From positions 27,510,987-27,574,986 of the forward strand of contig CM069612.1 in assembly GCA_035771175.1 (NCBI GenBank): DNA of 64,000 nucleotides. Direction: 5' to 3'. This document shows positions 32,708 to 44,985 of the stretch, piece after piece; the first letter of the stretch is position 1; the number at the start of each line of letters is the position of its first letter. Under the pieces are notes generated by a model that had not been told where the DNA came from, searched no databases, and saw nothing but the letters and a program-made list of their open reading frames with translations. Source of the DNA: Paratinospora sagittata. Its lineage: Eukaryota; Streptophyta; Magnoliopsida; Ranunculales; Menispermaceae. Made by a program: the position numbers and the translations under genes.

Positions 32708-35700
32708 TGTGACGCCCCGAAAATTATTTCATCTAGCCCATAACCCAATTACATTTTGCCCAAACTCTATGTGTTGCCTTGATATGTTTGGTGTTTGTTT
32801 GATGGTTGTTTAATGTTTGTATAGTTGATGCTTGATAATGTATATAAATATGTATATCATAAATTGTATATGGGTCATGTTAAATTAAAGTATAATACAT
32901 ATGTTATTATTTATGTATGGGCCCATTAAACCATGAATTCATATGGGTTAGGATTGATTGAATAAAAGGATAAATGAGAATGAAAATTTGGTGTATTAAA
33001 TGGATTGAACATTTAAAATACATGGAAGCATGAGATTGGTTAAAATACATGTGGTTGGTATGGGTAGTATGAGACCAACACATGTGAAGGTTGGTGCATG
33101 AAAGTGGACAAGTGTCCCATGCCCACTTCTAGAATCCAAGAATATGCTAGAAAATGAGGTGAGTGGAGGAGAGAATCCAAGAATGTGCTAGAAAATGAGG
33201 TGAGTGGAGGAGAGAATCCAAGAATGTGCTAGAAAATGAGGTGAGTGGAGGAGGGAATCAAGGAAGTGCTAGAAAGAGGTGAGTGGAGAGAAAGGAAAGA
33301 AGAAGAGAAAGAAAAGAAGAGAAAGGAAAGAAGAAGAGAAAGAAGGAGAGAGTTGCAGGAGGAAGATCCCTGCGACGTTTTCATCAAAGTGGTGGATCTT
33401 TCGAATCTATGAGCCGATTGAGCTCAAAATTTGTCATCAAGTTCTTCACTTATGGTTATTCATTCTTGTCGGTGGAGATCTTGATCAGAGGTTTCGTCTA
33501 AGAGATCTAACCTCTCAAACAAGGCTGGTCGAAAAGTCTGGATTTCTCGCACCGTTTCGCTCAAACTTATAGATCTCCTTAATCTACCGTTGGATGGATA
33601 TAAAATTTGGTTATGTCGTTTACAACGGATAGTTATGCATTCTGAACGGTGGAGATCTTGATTTAGGGTTTCTTCTGAGAGATCTAATCTCTGAAACAAA
33701 GCTAGTCGGACATTCTGGATTTCTCATGGTGTTTCGCTCAAACTTGTAGATCTCATAAATCTACCGTTGGATGGATATCAAATTTGGGTATGTAGTTTAT
33801 AGCGGATATGTCTATATTATGAACGGTGCAGATTTTTATAAATTCAGTATTTTGCGTGATATAGTCATCTGAGTTTGAGTATTTGCAGCAGGAAAGGAGA
33901 AATTGTCTGATTAGAGACTTGTTCATCAAACATACATATCTTTTCGGTCCACCGTTGGATTGGGCTGATATTTGGACAGAAGGTTTGTTTCTTCACATAC
34001 TTCAATCTGCACTGTTAATTTTGTGATTACATATTTCTGTTGGTATATTGATACATCTGAACAGAATAGTAAATGAAGAATTGGTGGGGTTGCTTGTATT
34101 AGACCTAAATTTAGAATATGAACTTAGACCTTTCCAAATAGCTTGCATGTCAACTATGTTAACCTAGTTGCCATTGTTGATGAACCCATGATGCAAAATC
34201 AGTGATATACATGGCTGAACATGGTGACCTAGTGTAAATCGACAATATGGCCTAAGTATGGAAAATTTCATATTTTAGGGCTTTTGATGCTTTTGGCCTA
34301 GAATCATTGAATTGATGCAACTTATGTTTAATTAAGCATGATTAGGGTTGATTATGCTACTGATTTGGTGGTTGTGACCATATCATGGGTTAGGCATACT
34401 TGTGATCAAGTGACCTAATTTGGGCATGTTTATGCCTAAAGGAATTGAAAATCAGTATTTTTGATTAATAGAATGGTTTATGTATGAGAACTATGCATTA
34501 GAGGCCTAAGTCATGTGATTTGAGTTGAATGATGGGATTAGATGAGATTTAGGCCTATTGTTTATATGTGGGCTGATTTAGGGTTGATGTGTAATGTCTA
34601 TGTGATTGAGCATAGAAATTGATGTATGGTAGGATATTGATGAATGTTTCAGGATCTTGATTTGGTTTGATTCGGTTTGGTGATCGTGTGTGGTTAAGTA
34701 CTCTCGCGAGGCTTGGTTGTGAGTAGACTTCATTTATGATTATATCTTTTATGTCATCATATCACTTATATATTGTATGTTGAAAGCATGAATGTGTTCT
34801 AATGTTTTGAATGATGCATTGATTTGAGAAAACCTTATGACTTTGGTTGGCCCATCTATCTGGCTAATAGGGGGACGAGACTTAACCTTGTCATAGGAGG
34901 GTTTTAGAAAAGGAAGAGATTGGGGTTAACGGTACGGTGAAATAGACGTGCACTAGTAACCCAAAATAAACATGATTGGGATCAACGATACGGTGAAATA
35001 GACGTGCACTAGTAACCCAATGCATGTGGAATGTGGATCCAAATTGATAAGCTTTTACTTGCATCGAACTTATAATAAATGCTTGATATTTATATGTTAT
35101 GAGCTTTTAATCATGCTTCACATTGACATGCATACATGATATTTATTGATGCGTATTGATAGCATATTTGAATTCTATTCACTGGGCACCGTTGGCTCAC
35201 CCTCATTTTCCTCTTTCAGGTCATTCTGTCCCGAATAAGGGCAAATGAGTAGTTATATCTTGAGGGCCTTGCCTGCGAGAGAACCCAAAGCCTCGATGTG
35301 AGTTGAGAGGCATTTTGATTGAATTGTGTTTTAAATTATGAAGTATTATATTTTGGATTATGTAATTATAATACTTACCACATTGTAGTATGGGTGAGTT
35401 GGGACTTGTTGGATAGACCATGTGGGCATATGACGGTTTTTATTTGTACCCACAATTTTGGACTTTATGTGTATGTCAATTTTAATGGACTGTAGGGATT
35501 ATGATTTTATTTATGGATCATTTTTATGAACTATCCATTGTCTTGGATGATTAATACGATGGGTAATTTTGTTTAGTAACTTTTGATATTATGTCGTTGT
35601 TTGAGATAAGGCTCGTAGGGTCTCAACCACCTCACAGGGAGTTGAGGAGTGGTCGGAGATGCCTACGCCGGGCGTCCCGTCTCGGCATTCCGCACGCCAT

Positions 35701-35740
35701 TCCCTGTGGGGTTGGTGGTCCGGGGTGCAGGGCCGCCACA
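32708..35740 (+). mobile_element. Solo LTR, Ty3/gypsy-like, family A copy 1
   Basis: A 3033-bp segment starts TGTGACGCCCCG and ends GGGCCGCCACA (TG...CA). It is flanked by the 5-bp duplication GTTTC at 32703-32707 and 35741-35745. There is no coding region and no second LTR. It contains a ~45-bp tandem repeat near 33130-33280 (GTGAGTGGAGGAGAGAATCC), a ~180-bp duplicated block at 33470-33830 and a GC-rich 3' terminus. The purine-rich patch at 33280-33350 gives accidental Lys/Arg/Glu frames. It is inserted inside the CACTA-like array. Confidence 0.9.
33130..33290 (+). repeat. ~45-bp tandem repeat inside solo LTR copy 1
   Basis: About three and a half copies of a unit containing AATCCAAGAATGTGCTAGAA and GAGGTGAGTGGAGGAGAG. 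The inverted copy 2 has fewer units at 51380-51495, which accounts for part of the length difference between the LTRs. Confidence 0.88.
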
Positions 35741-35773
35741 GTTTCTTTGCTAATTCTCTTTTCTGTTGTAGTG
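35741..35773. mobile_element. CACTA-like terminus, right part
   Basis: The continuation of 31870-32707 after the solo LTR. It ends TTTTCTGTTGTAGTG, whose complement begins CACTACA. Confidence 0.5.
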
Positions 35774-35911
35774 ATTAACTATGATCTAACAGGCGAGCTC
35801 ATGGCAAAGGGCATCGACTTCTTGAGCTAAATGTAATTGGATTTTTTAATTAGTCTTAATATAGTATTTAGTATTTTTTTTTTATTATCAAAGTGATTTT
35901 GACATAGGTAT

Positions 35912-38165
35912 TGTCACGACGCCCCTGACGTAAGCTGACGTCATGACCGGCACAGTATACTATACACTGTACATACCCATATACAGTATATAATACACTG
36001 TCAGCCTTCACGTATTCTCTCAATCCTTCCCAAATCTACAGAATTTTTTTTTCTTCTAATATAGATCATTCATTCACACATTACATTATCCTCTGATGAT
36101 CAATATCTATGATCATCTCATTCCATCCTCTCAAGCAACACAACCCATCTACATGATAATACTTATATATAATGTGTGATAAGTATATATATCAACATAA
36201 CAAAAGCTATTTCCTCCAAGCCAACATACACATACCAGTCTCACTCACGGAGTTTCCTTTTTCCTTCGACTCAATACCTGAAATATTGGAGGAAATAGGG
36301 TGAGCAAACAACAACTCAGTGAATATAGTTCTTGAGATGACAATTATATACATTTAAAGAAATATGACATTTAAACTCATTTCAAACATTTATTCAACAC
36401 ATGCATCGTTCAACGAATATATCATACATGTCAACAACATAAATTTCATGCTTTTCAATAATACAATGCACAATTTCCTTCCTCCGCAAGGCATGAGAGC
36501 GAGTCTAACCCTTGTATGGCCGTACAAGGTAGCCACAACCTCTCATTACCCAAGTAACAGTCATTTCAAGGGTCGCAACCCTTGTTAGGACAGGCCACTG
36601 ACAATGAGGACTCGCAAAACCTCATCCGGGTCTAATTCCTAACGAAATGACGATGATGAATCGCAAAGCCTCATCAGTACAAACTCCAAATGCTAAAATA
36701 GTTTGCATGATCCATAAAACTCAATGCAGTATATGTAATATCACATGCATACAATCGAACAGTTTATATGCGTACAATGCCATACAAAAACCAAATCAAG
36801 AGAACTATACTCACAGTACAACACGTTCCACTTAAACCCAATCATCGTTGCTTTCGAGTCCAGCTCCAAGTTAAATCCAATTAATTTAACCTGTCACAAT
36901 TACTTCAAACTTCAATGTCATGTCTTCATATTTATAGTTCTCAACTCACTTCAACTCACGAATAATAAATCCATTTAGGACTCATAAGCAGTTATCTCAT
37001 TTCTGTGGTCAATCTAGATATTTTCACAAGAAAGAACAGTGAAAATAGATATCCAAATCATATTTTCACGACACCATATACTTAGTTACTCAAATAATCA
37101 AATCATATCCAATATCATGTTACGTCCGGAATGTAGTTCTTCACGATTTTATGATCTCAAACCGGGGTTTCATTGGATTCACATCACTGGTCACATCACT
37201 GTGCACAGTACTATTCACATCACTCACTATATCATTATGTACTGTGCACTACTCACTGTACACTGTTCACTGTGTACTATTCACTATTCACTATTCATCA
37301 CTATTTATCCGACACTATTCATCACTATTCATCCGACACTAGTCATCCGAAAGATGTATAATGTATTAAAATTGTCAAACGGTCTCCAAAATGCATGAAA
37401 TCGAATCTAACCACAGATTCGAAGTCCCGACAGTCCAGGGAGTTTTTCTACCTTCCTAGCGAATTTCTCATTCACATTGGGGTCAAAACCCCAATTTGTC
37501 AAAATGTCGTAAAACGGCTCCTACAGTCAAAATTAGGCCGCTAGAACGGTTACCACTAGCTTAGATAGTAATTTCACGAAGAAAAAGAGTGAAAATCACT
37601 TACCACGAGGCCGAATTTGACGCAAATCACGGATTCCTCTTTTTCTTCTTCTCTTCTCCTCTCTGCGTTTTCTCTTTCCCTCTCTGGACATCGGTTAAGT
37701 TAGATAGTTTTGATTTTTTTTATTTTTTTATTTTTATAATATGAATACTGTTCTTAATGAACAGTATCCCCTATTTGATGAACAGTAATTTACTATTTAT
37801 ATTACTATTCTTAATACTATTTGATAAACAGTATTACTATTCAAGTACTGTTTATTATTTTATTTTATTTTATCTTTTTATTCGTTCTTCTTCGTACACT
37901 CAATCACATACACATATTTTGACTCCTACGTATAAAATACGTGTCTTATCAAACGTATAGTTAGCTCTTACTTATAAAATACGTGTATTATCACGCATAT
38001 ATGTAGCTCATACGTATAAAATACGTGTATTATCAAACGTATATTGAGCTCCAATGTATAAAATATGTGTATTAGCAAACGTATATTGAGCTCTTATGTA
38101 TAATATGTGTATTATACAGCTCGATATACGTGTACGTCATTTACTTAAATTTACGGGGTGTTACA
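35912..38165 (-). mobile_element. Probable solo LTR, second Ty3/gypsy-like family
   Basis: On the minus strand it starts TGTAACACCCCGTAAATTT, a classic plant gypsy LTR start, and ends GGGGCGTCGTGACA. The length is 2254 bp. Flanks are GGTAT and GATAT, a 5-bp duplication with one mismatch. Inside are CACTATTCATCACTATTCAT-type repeats (37190-37340) and ~55-bp repeats containing ACGTATAAAATACGTGTATT (37925-38110). A CTCACCC...TTTCAGG block is shared with the family A LTRs. No coding region is seen. Confidence 0.7.
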
Positions 38166-38170
38166 GATAT

Positions 38171-39755
38171 AGTACTTACAAATATGATTGTATCCTAATA
38201 TAATTTTTTTTTTGCTAGGCGTACGTCTTTATATAAATTTTGATTTATACTATTTTATGTCATATAATTGGTATTAAAGCTCTTTCTCTCTTAAAATTTG
38301 AAAGGTTGTTTTTATCGAACCTGATCTTGTGACCTATAAGGCTCTGAATATACCATATCATATATATATTTGGGGTTAGAGATTTGTTTTTAAAAACCAA
38401 AAATTACACCTAAAATTATATCTATACTGATGTGGTGTACAGTGAGTGAAAGACTTTTCCTTTTCTAATTTTCTCCCTGATATTGTGGTGATATGGTATA
38501 TTGCCACTTCAACTTGGGTATAGATTTTGAGTATATATCTTGGGTTGTTTTAACACTCTTCTTTGAGTTATTGATATGAAGAAAAATTCTGGTCATATTA
38601 CTACTGTTACATACAGATCACTGATGAAGTATCATTTTTCATAGTTTGGACATAAGGTCGTTTATCTTTAGTATAGTGAAGATCACCGTTTCGTGTGCTG
38701 TAAGATGTTTCAATTTTTTTAACTAAAATCTAATGAAGTTAAAAAATCACAATAACACGTTACTTATTGTTTTATAAACAATATCGGATTTTATAACAAT
38801 CAAAATATTAAATGTTTTTATGATTTTTTAAAAATTTAATCAGATTTTAAAATATTAAGTATAGAATATATATGATTATCGTGGAAAAATATAAAAGTGA
38901 AACATACGAGGCATCAATCTGAATATAATAAATTAATATAAAAGTAAAAGAATGGGTATAAATATTACTGTATATGAGATAAAAAAAGAGGTTGAGAAAA
39001 GTAAAGGATGACAGAAGCGAAATGAAGGAAAAGAGAAAAAAGGGCAAATGGGAATTAAATGATAGTTTTCAAAGCATTTCAAGCTCCAGTAAAGATGAAA
39101 ATTAAAAGTTGACACGTGGTGCATGTAGAGAACCTACGTATGTTACTGTTTAGCTACAAACATGGTGGGGTGGGGTATCAAAACTACCTATGCTACTGTG
39201 GTATATGCTGCGTTTGGTTTGTAATTGAAAGGGTAAAATACAACTAATCCAAAATTAGTAACTCAGAAAATAATATTTTGTTATTTTTTAGAAATAATTT
39301 ATTTTTTTTTGTAAATTTTAAAAAATTATTTTTAGGTTTCAATCAATCAAATATATTTTTTATATTTTTAAAATTTTGAATATAAAAAATTATATTCGAA
39401 TCTCAAACCAAAGGCAACTTTACATTCCCGTGGAATGCACTGGCTTCTATAAAATTAATTATTTACTAACATCAACCAGAAATTTAAATATTATACACAA
39501 AATCTAAATTTTATGAGTTTGTTACTATATAACTGTGAACCGTACTTTGACAAAAATAGTGTCAATAACAATTTACAAAAGGTAGTAGATCAAAGAAATA
39601 CTTAAAACAATGAAGATAAAAAACTTGAGAATAAGTTGACAGGACATCTCTACTTCTATCCTTGAAACAAAATAATAAGAAGATCAATGTATTGAATGTG
39701 CATTTTGGTTGTTAAGGTAACATTACTCAATATTTAGTTCGTTTAGCATCTTAAT
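38171..39755. other. Intergenic DNA with one possible MITE
   Basis: AT-rich, no gene recognised. A possible MITE lies at about 39206-39417: CTGCGTTTGGTTTGTAATTG at the left mirrors the complement of CTCAAACCAAAGGCA at the right. I could not define a target duplication for it. Confidence 0.4.
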
Positions 39756-39765
39756 AATAATAAGT

Positions 39766-42753
39766 GCAGATAGAAATTGGGTTTCAGATTCAGCTCAGTT
39801 GAAGCACCTACTTCAAGATTTTTATACCAGGTTATTTTCAAAAGAACCTTGCGGGGATATGTCTAATTTTTCTAAAGGGGGTTTTCCAATTCTAGATGGT
39901 GCTGTCATGGCAAGGATTCATCAGCCCTTTGAGATTGAAGAGATTCGTCAGGCTTTATTTGATATGGCTCCCTTCAAAGCGCCAGGCCCGGATGGTATTC
40001 ATGCAGGTTTTTATCAACGCCTCTGGCCTACAGTGGGGCCTTCGGTCTACAAGCTTGTTCAAGACTTTTGGGTGTCAGGAAAGCTTTCAGATGGGATCAA
40101 TGATACTCTGTTGGTATTAGTACCGAAGGTTCAGCATCTTGAATTATTGACCCAGCTTAGACCTATAAGTCTCTGCAACGTGGGATATAAAGTGATTACA
40201 AAAGCTATGACAAATAGGCTAAAGATGATCCTCCCTAGTCTTGTTTCTCCCAACCAAAGCAACTTTGTTCCTGGTCGCCAAATTACAGATAATGTCATTG
40301 TGTATCAAGAAGTCCTTCATTCAATGAGAACTAAGAAGAGTGGTGTACCTCATATGGCAATTAAGATTGATCTTGAAAAGGCCTATGATCGATTATCTTG
40401 GGATTTTATTGAAGACTCGTTGAAGGAGATTGGTCTTGGTGATGGGTGGATCCGAAATGTGATGCATTGTGTCTCTTCCTCTAGGATGTCGATTGTCTGG
40501 AATGGGGATCTTTTGGATTGTTTCTCTCCTGAGCGCGGAGTTCGGCAAGGGGATGCAATTTCGCCTTATCTTTTTGTTCTGTGTATTGAAAGATTGGGCC
40601 ATTTGATTAATGGGGCAGTGGAGCGAAAGGAATGGAAACCCATACAGCTGTCTCGTAATGGTCCTTCTATCTCCCACCTTTTCTTTGCAGATGATATGGT
40701 TTTGTTTGCGGAAGCATCTACAGAGCAGATAAAGGTTATTATGAAGTGCCTGGATTTATTTTGTGCGTGCTCGGGCCAAAGAGTTAACTACCAGAAATCT
40801 CATATATTTGTATCTCACAATGTGGAGCTTGCGGTGGCCCAAGACATATCTATTATGTCTGGTATTCCCCTTACGGACAACTTGGGTCGGTATCTTGGTG
40901 CTCCCTCCATTCATGGGAGGGTCCGACCTGCTGACTTTCAGTACATCATTGAGAGAGTGACTACTCGATTGGAGGGGTGGAAGACAAAATTCTTGTCCTT
41001 TGCGGGTAGATTGGTTCTAGCTAAATCGGTGCTTAACTCTATTCCCATGTACATCATGCAGACTATGGTGTTACCAATCGGGGTGTGTAATACCATTGAT
41101 AAATTAGTTCGACGTTTTCTATGGGGAGGGTCTAATGAGAAGCAGGGCGTCAACCTCATTAAGTGGGAAATCATCATCAAACCTATGGAGGACGGTGGTC
41201 TTGGCATTAAGAGTATGGCTTATATGAACTTGGCTTTTTTGGCCAAATTGGGATGGAGACTAATTACAGATAAGAATAGCTTTTGGGCCAGAGTTGTTTC
41301 CATGAAGTATCTGCATCGGGAAGCTACTATTGATAGGTTGCAGCCTAAGAATGGGGCTTCCAATGCGTGGCGGGGCATTGTTAAAGCCTCGCCTATTTTA
41401 CGTAGCGGAGTGCGGGCTCTAGTTCGTAATGGTAAGGACACTCTTTGTTGGCATGATACATGGGTAGGTGAGGTGGCCTTAATCAATACGAAAATGCGAG
41501 ATTTGAGTTTGGTGGAGATGTATAGGCCTATCTCAAGCTATTGGGTGAAGGGTTCAGGGTGGGACTGGAATGCTCTATCAGGTTTACTCCCTTTTGAGGT
41601 TGAAAATAAACTTACTGCTGTGCTCTTATGGGATGAGGAGGAGGTTGCAGATGGCATATGTTGTGGAGCTTCTAAGAGTGGCATATTAACGGTGACCTCT
41701 GCTTATACTATTTCTACTGGAACTTTTATGGGAGATCCTACTTCCCTTTGGAAGCTTAAAGTTCCTCAAAGATGCAAGACTTTTTTGTGGATGGTTGCGC
41801 ATCGAAAGATCATGTGCAATGCTGAGCGGATGAAAAGGGGTTTCACCATGGCATCTGACTGTATTGAATGTGTGGGATGTATCGAGGATGTTGATCATAT
41901 TTTTCGAAATTGCTCTAGAGCGGTGCAATTATGGAAGCGTCTATTGCAGCCAGTTGAGTATCATCTTCAGAGCAATTTGGATTTCCAAAGCTGGCTTGCT
42001 CATAATCTTGCTGGCGTTAATGATTGTAATGTTGACTATGACTGGGCTTCCTACTTTACAGTTGCCGTGTGGGCTCTTTGGAAATGGAGGAATGATTTAG
42101 CTTTTCGTAATCTTCGTTTTCACTTCGAGTATAGCATGGCTTGGCTCAAAGGGAAAGTGGCTGAAATCATTCATGCTTTTCGAGCCAAAGTGGCGGTCCA
42201 TGGTGCTGGACTGATAGAGAGGGTGAAGATGGTAGGCTGGTGTGCTCCCAACCATGGTTGGACTAAGCTTAATACTGATGGATGTCTTAAGAATGCTTCA
42301 TCGCGAGCAGGGGGTGACGGTCTTCTCCGTGACTATCGTGGTATGTGGTTGATGGGGTTTGTGGCTAATATTGGTTCTTGTACTGCAACTGAAGCTGAAT
42401 TATGGGCTGCTCTTCATGGCTTACGTCTTGCTTGGGAGGAGGGCCATCGTTCTATAGTTTTCGAAACAGATTCGGCTATGGTGGCTGGTTGGTTAAAAGG
42501 CAACAATATGCCGCAGCTTAGCCTTTCCAACTTGGTAAATGAGTGTAGAAGACTCCTTTAGAGAGATTGGATAGTTCAAGTTGAGCACATTTACAGAGAA
42601 GGTAATAGAGCAGCAGACTATTTGGCTACTGAGGCTTTGAAGTTCAATCGGGGAGTGTGTATCCTGTCTTCCCCTCCCCGTGGGTTACTCAATATTTTGA
42701 GGGAAGATGCAGCTGGGGTTTCTTGGCCTAGGCGAGTTCGAGATGTAGTGTGC
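39766..42753 (+). pseudogene. LINE ORF2 remnant: reverse transcriptase, zf-RVT, RNase H
   Basis: One frame runs from the 5' truncation to 42753, with a single internal TAG at 42559-42561. Visible blocks are APGPDGIHAGFY (about residue 60 of the frame), LRPISLCNVGYK, NQSNFVPGRQITDN, KIDLEKAYDRLSWDF, GVRQGDAISPYLF, and FFADDMVLFAEAS, which holds the catalytic ADD. A zinc-knuckle-like region (CIECVGCIEDVDHIFRNC) follows, then a plant-type RNase H domain with NTDGCLKN, TEAELWAAL and ETDSAMV supplying the D-E-D residues. The end after the TAG, including HIYREGNRAADYLA, completes RNase H. Only one stop in about 990 codons suggests a young copy. It has no start codon of its own, so it cannot be active. 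Confidence 0.9.
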
Positions 42754-42798
42754 TAGTTGTTCTTGCTGGGTGTTCCCCCTCTTTACCTTTCCAAAAAA
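39766..42798 (+). mobile_element. 5'-truncated L1-type LINE
   Basis: The element lacks the endonuclease and begins inside the linker before the reverse transcriptase. It ends with an A-rich tail (42793-42800). The direct repeat AATAATAAGT flanks it at 39756-39765 and 42799-42808, consistent with target-primed insertion. 5' truncation is the normal fate of LINE copies. Confidence 0.88.
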
Positions 42799-42969
42799 AA
42801 TAATAAGTAGCAATTAGAACCATTGTAGAAACGAAATAATGATAGATATGATAAGATTAACTATTACATCAATGGTGCAACTTCTGCATGACAGACTGCA
42901 CTTTATTTATCTATAAGGAAAATATGATAGCGTGAAGCCATAATACTGGACATGTATAATATATGTTGT

Positions 42970-43710
42970 CTAATAAGATCTAACGAAGGGATATAGCTCA
43001 TATCTGAAGTTACAACTTCCACCAATCACTCTTCCTCCTCTTCTTCCATCACAGCATGTGGGAAGCTCATCTATAACAGCATCCAAGCACCTCTTGCACC
43101 CTTCTTTAGACAGGTCTCTAGTACACTGAACTAGCCCATATAGCTTCTCTGATGCCCCAATTTTTTCCTCTGCTGTAGCAAACAGTTTTGGACTCTGAGA
43201 AGCTTTGGCAGATAGCTTGCTCAGGAGCGCCTTTGTTTTCTCATTGAAAGATATAGGATTGCTTACATTCTGTAAGTTCCACATGTAGAATCTGTTCTCA
43301 TAGTCAATTGTGTTGAAGAACTTAAAACTCGAGTATTTGAACAAGCAGTTATCGTACCAAATGATTCCTCCCTTGTTCTTGGGACAACGTTGGCGAATCT
43401 CATTACCTGCTTCGGCGACGCAAGATTTGCAATCGTTTGTTGGAACGTCACCTCGACATAGAGCAAGCCCATTAATGAGAGCTTCGCCTTTTCCTACGGA
43501 GCTGAGTCCAAAGCCCGTCGGCGGAGCCTTGTAAGTAAGGGAACTGATCAACAAGTTCAAGTTCTTGGCGTATGGGCTGCCATTGGTGTAGTTCCCTGCA
43601 GTGTTGGAGCAGAAATGGTAGAGAGGGCTGGCGCAGATGACAGTGTGGAGAAGAAGAAAGAAAGGTAAGAGATAGAGAGGGGTTAATCTAATGAAGGAAA
43701 ATGAATTCAT
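42970..43710 (-). CDS. Cysteine-rich repeat secretory protein, two DUF26 domains
   Basis: A secreted protein of 246 aa, paralogue of the gene at 29266-30009 and in the same orientation. I start it at the ATG at 43710 (MNSFSFIRLTPLYLLPFF...), which gives a normal signal peptide ending TVICA. The in-frame extension to 43896 runs through a His run produced by a GAT repeat and is unlikely to be translated. Domain 1 has CRGDVPTNDCKSC and domain 2 CTRDLSKEGCKRC, both C-x8-C-x2-C. The end is CNFRYELYPFVRSY. There is no transmembrane segment or kinase. The likely place of action is the apoplast. The function of this member is unknown, but the family includes stress-induced antifungal lectins. Confidence 0.92.
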   Translation of the reverse strand: MNSFSFIRLTPLYLLPFFLLLHTVICASPLYHFCSNTAGNYTNGSPYAKNLNLLISSLTYKAPPTGFGLSSVGKGEALINGLALCRGDVPTNDCKSCVAEAGNEIRQRCPKNKGGIIWYDNCLFKYSSFKFFNTIDYENRFYMWNLQNVSNPISFNEKTKALLSKLSAKASQSPKLFATAEEKIGASEKLYGLVQCTRDLSKEGCKRCLDAVIDELPTCCDGRRGGRVIGGSCNFRYELYPFVRSY

Positions 43711-43745
43711 AGTGATAAGAGGAAATGTTAATATTTGGAGATGAA

Positions 43746-43765
43746 GATGATGATGATGATGATGA
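43746..43765. repeat. (GAT)n microsatellite upstream of DUF26 gene
   Basis: A short run of GAT units between the TATA-like box (43788-43795) and the start codon at 43710, therefore in the 5' leader. On the minus strand it reads as a His/Leu run and explains the apparent N-terminal extension. Confidence 0.75.
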
Positions 43766-43787
43766 AAATAAAGATGCATGGGTGGCT

Positions 43788-43795
43788 TTAAATAG
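43788..43795 (-). promoter_or_regulatory. TATA-like box of DUF26 gene
   Basis: CTATTTAA on the minus strand, about 78-85 bp upstream of the start codon and matching the box of the paralogue at 30080-30087. Confidence 0.6.
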
Positions 43796-43979
43796 AAAAA
43801 AGTAAGATGTGGATTGTTAATTTGATAATTCATTGTTTGACTCGATCGATCATCGATGTTATTCGATGAAGGCATGTAATGGAGCAAGTCAGCCAATGTG
43901 GTAAGCTTAATTGAACTTTTTGTTCTTCGGTTGACTATATATTGCTATGTTATCTGGCATTTTAGGGTACCGAACTAGT

Positions 43980-44545
43980 TGTCATGTGCTTGCGTGCGAA
44001 CCTCTCCTCTTGGGGGTGAGGTTTGAACTTAAAATCTCACTTCTTGAGGCGAGTTTTGGCATTAGATAACCCCAAGTTGTTTAATCTTATTTTAATATGT
44101 AATGGACTTTGGCTATTATTAAATTGATATATTAATCTATTAGGGGAACGTTAAAACAATCTAAAATACATGTTCAAAAATGGGAAAAGCTTATCTAACT
44201 ACAAATTATTGTAACTACAATAAAACTACATGTTCTTTATTAGATTATTTATTATATACCTTATGATATATATGTAACATACATATCTAATAAATATGAA
44301 TATATAATTTTATTATAATTATATTATTTTGTAGTTATATTAACATTTTCTTTCAAAAATATACCCTAGCTTATATAATAATATATCATATCACCACCTC
44401 ATAAGAGAAAAGAATAAAAAAAATAAAAAGAGAAATGTTTTTATGACCCAAAATATATATTTAAAATCATACGCATGTTAAGGTGGCGTATTGTGAGCGA
44501 TGGGTATTCTTTTTACTTTCTTCCCTCTCATGCTGTGGTAATGAG
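43980..44545. other. Intergenic DNA with a tRNA-like SINE hint
   Basis: On the minus strand, GAAGTGAGATTTTAAGTTCAAACCTCACC (44015-44045) contains a B-box-like AGTTCAAACCT and may be a SINE remnant. I could not define its ends. The remainder is AT-rich with no gene. Confidence 0.3.
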
Positions 44546-44985
44546 GCTTTTAACTTGATTGCCACGAAAATTTTATAAATTTCACAAATACCATTAAAAT
44601 AAAAATAATGACCCCTTTATCATAGATTGACCAGTCAATGTCCAGTCAGCAGATGACGTGACCATACTTAGATTTTAGATTTGCTAACTGGACGCTACCA
44701 AAGATTTTTTTTAAAAGGTATTTTTTTTAAAAGATACAAAAATTATTTTGTACATAATCTTTATCACATCTTTTTTAAAAGACGCCTTTAATTAATTTTT
44801 TTAAAAAAAATCCTTGGTGGCACCCAGTCAGTAAATCTAAAATCCAAGTGTGGCCACGTCATCTGCTAACTGGACATTGACCGGTCAATCTATAACAAAT
44901 GGATCATTATTTTTATTTTAATGGCATTTGTAAAAAATTTTTAAAAAATTTGTGACAATAAGTCAAAAGTCATGTGGTAATGTGA
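44545..44985. mobile_element. Fold-back MITE with ~180-bp arms
   Basis: The left arm (about 44545-44720) and right arm (about 44800-44985) are long inverted repeats of each other. TGACCAGTCAATGTCCAGTC at the left pairs with GACATTGACCGGTCA at the right. ATTAAAATAAAAATAATGA pairs with TCATTATTTTTATTTTAAT, and the AGATTTTAGATTTGC and GTAAATCTAAAATCC segments pair. Only an AT-rich spacer of about 80-100 bp separates the arms. No coding capacity. Confidence 0.85.

Noticed and set aside
33279..33572. Lys/Arg/Glu-rich frames in solo LTR copy 1 (mirrored at 51080-51386 in copy 2)
   Set aside because: They come from a purine-rich GAAAGAAGA tract within the LTR and have no domain.
37039..37398. 119-codon frame with repeated Ile/His/Tyr/Ser
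   Set aside because: It arises from CACTATTCAT-type repeats inside a probable LTR.
43711..43896. N-terminal extension of the DUF26 gene to 43896
   Set aside because: It runs through a GAT microsatellite and the TATA-like box at 43788-43795. The internal ATG at 43710 gives a normal signal peptide.
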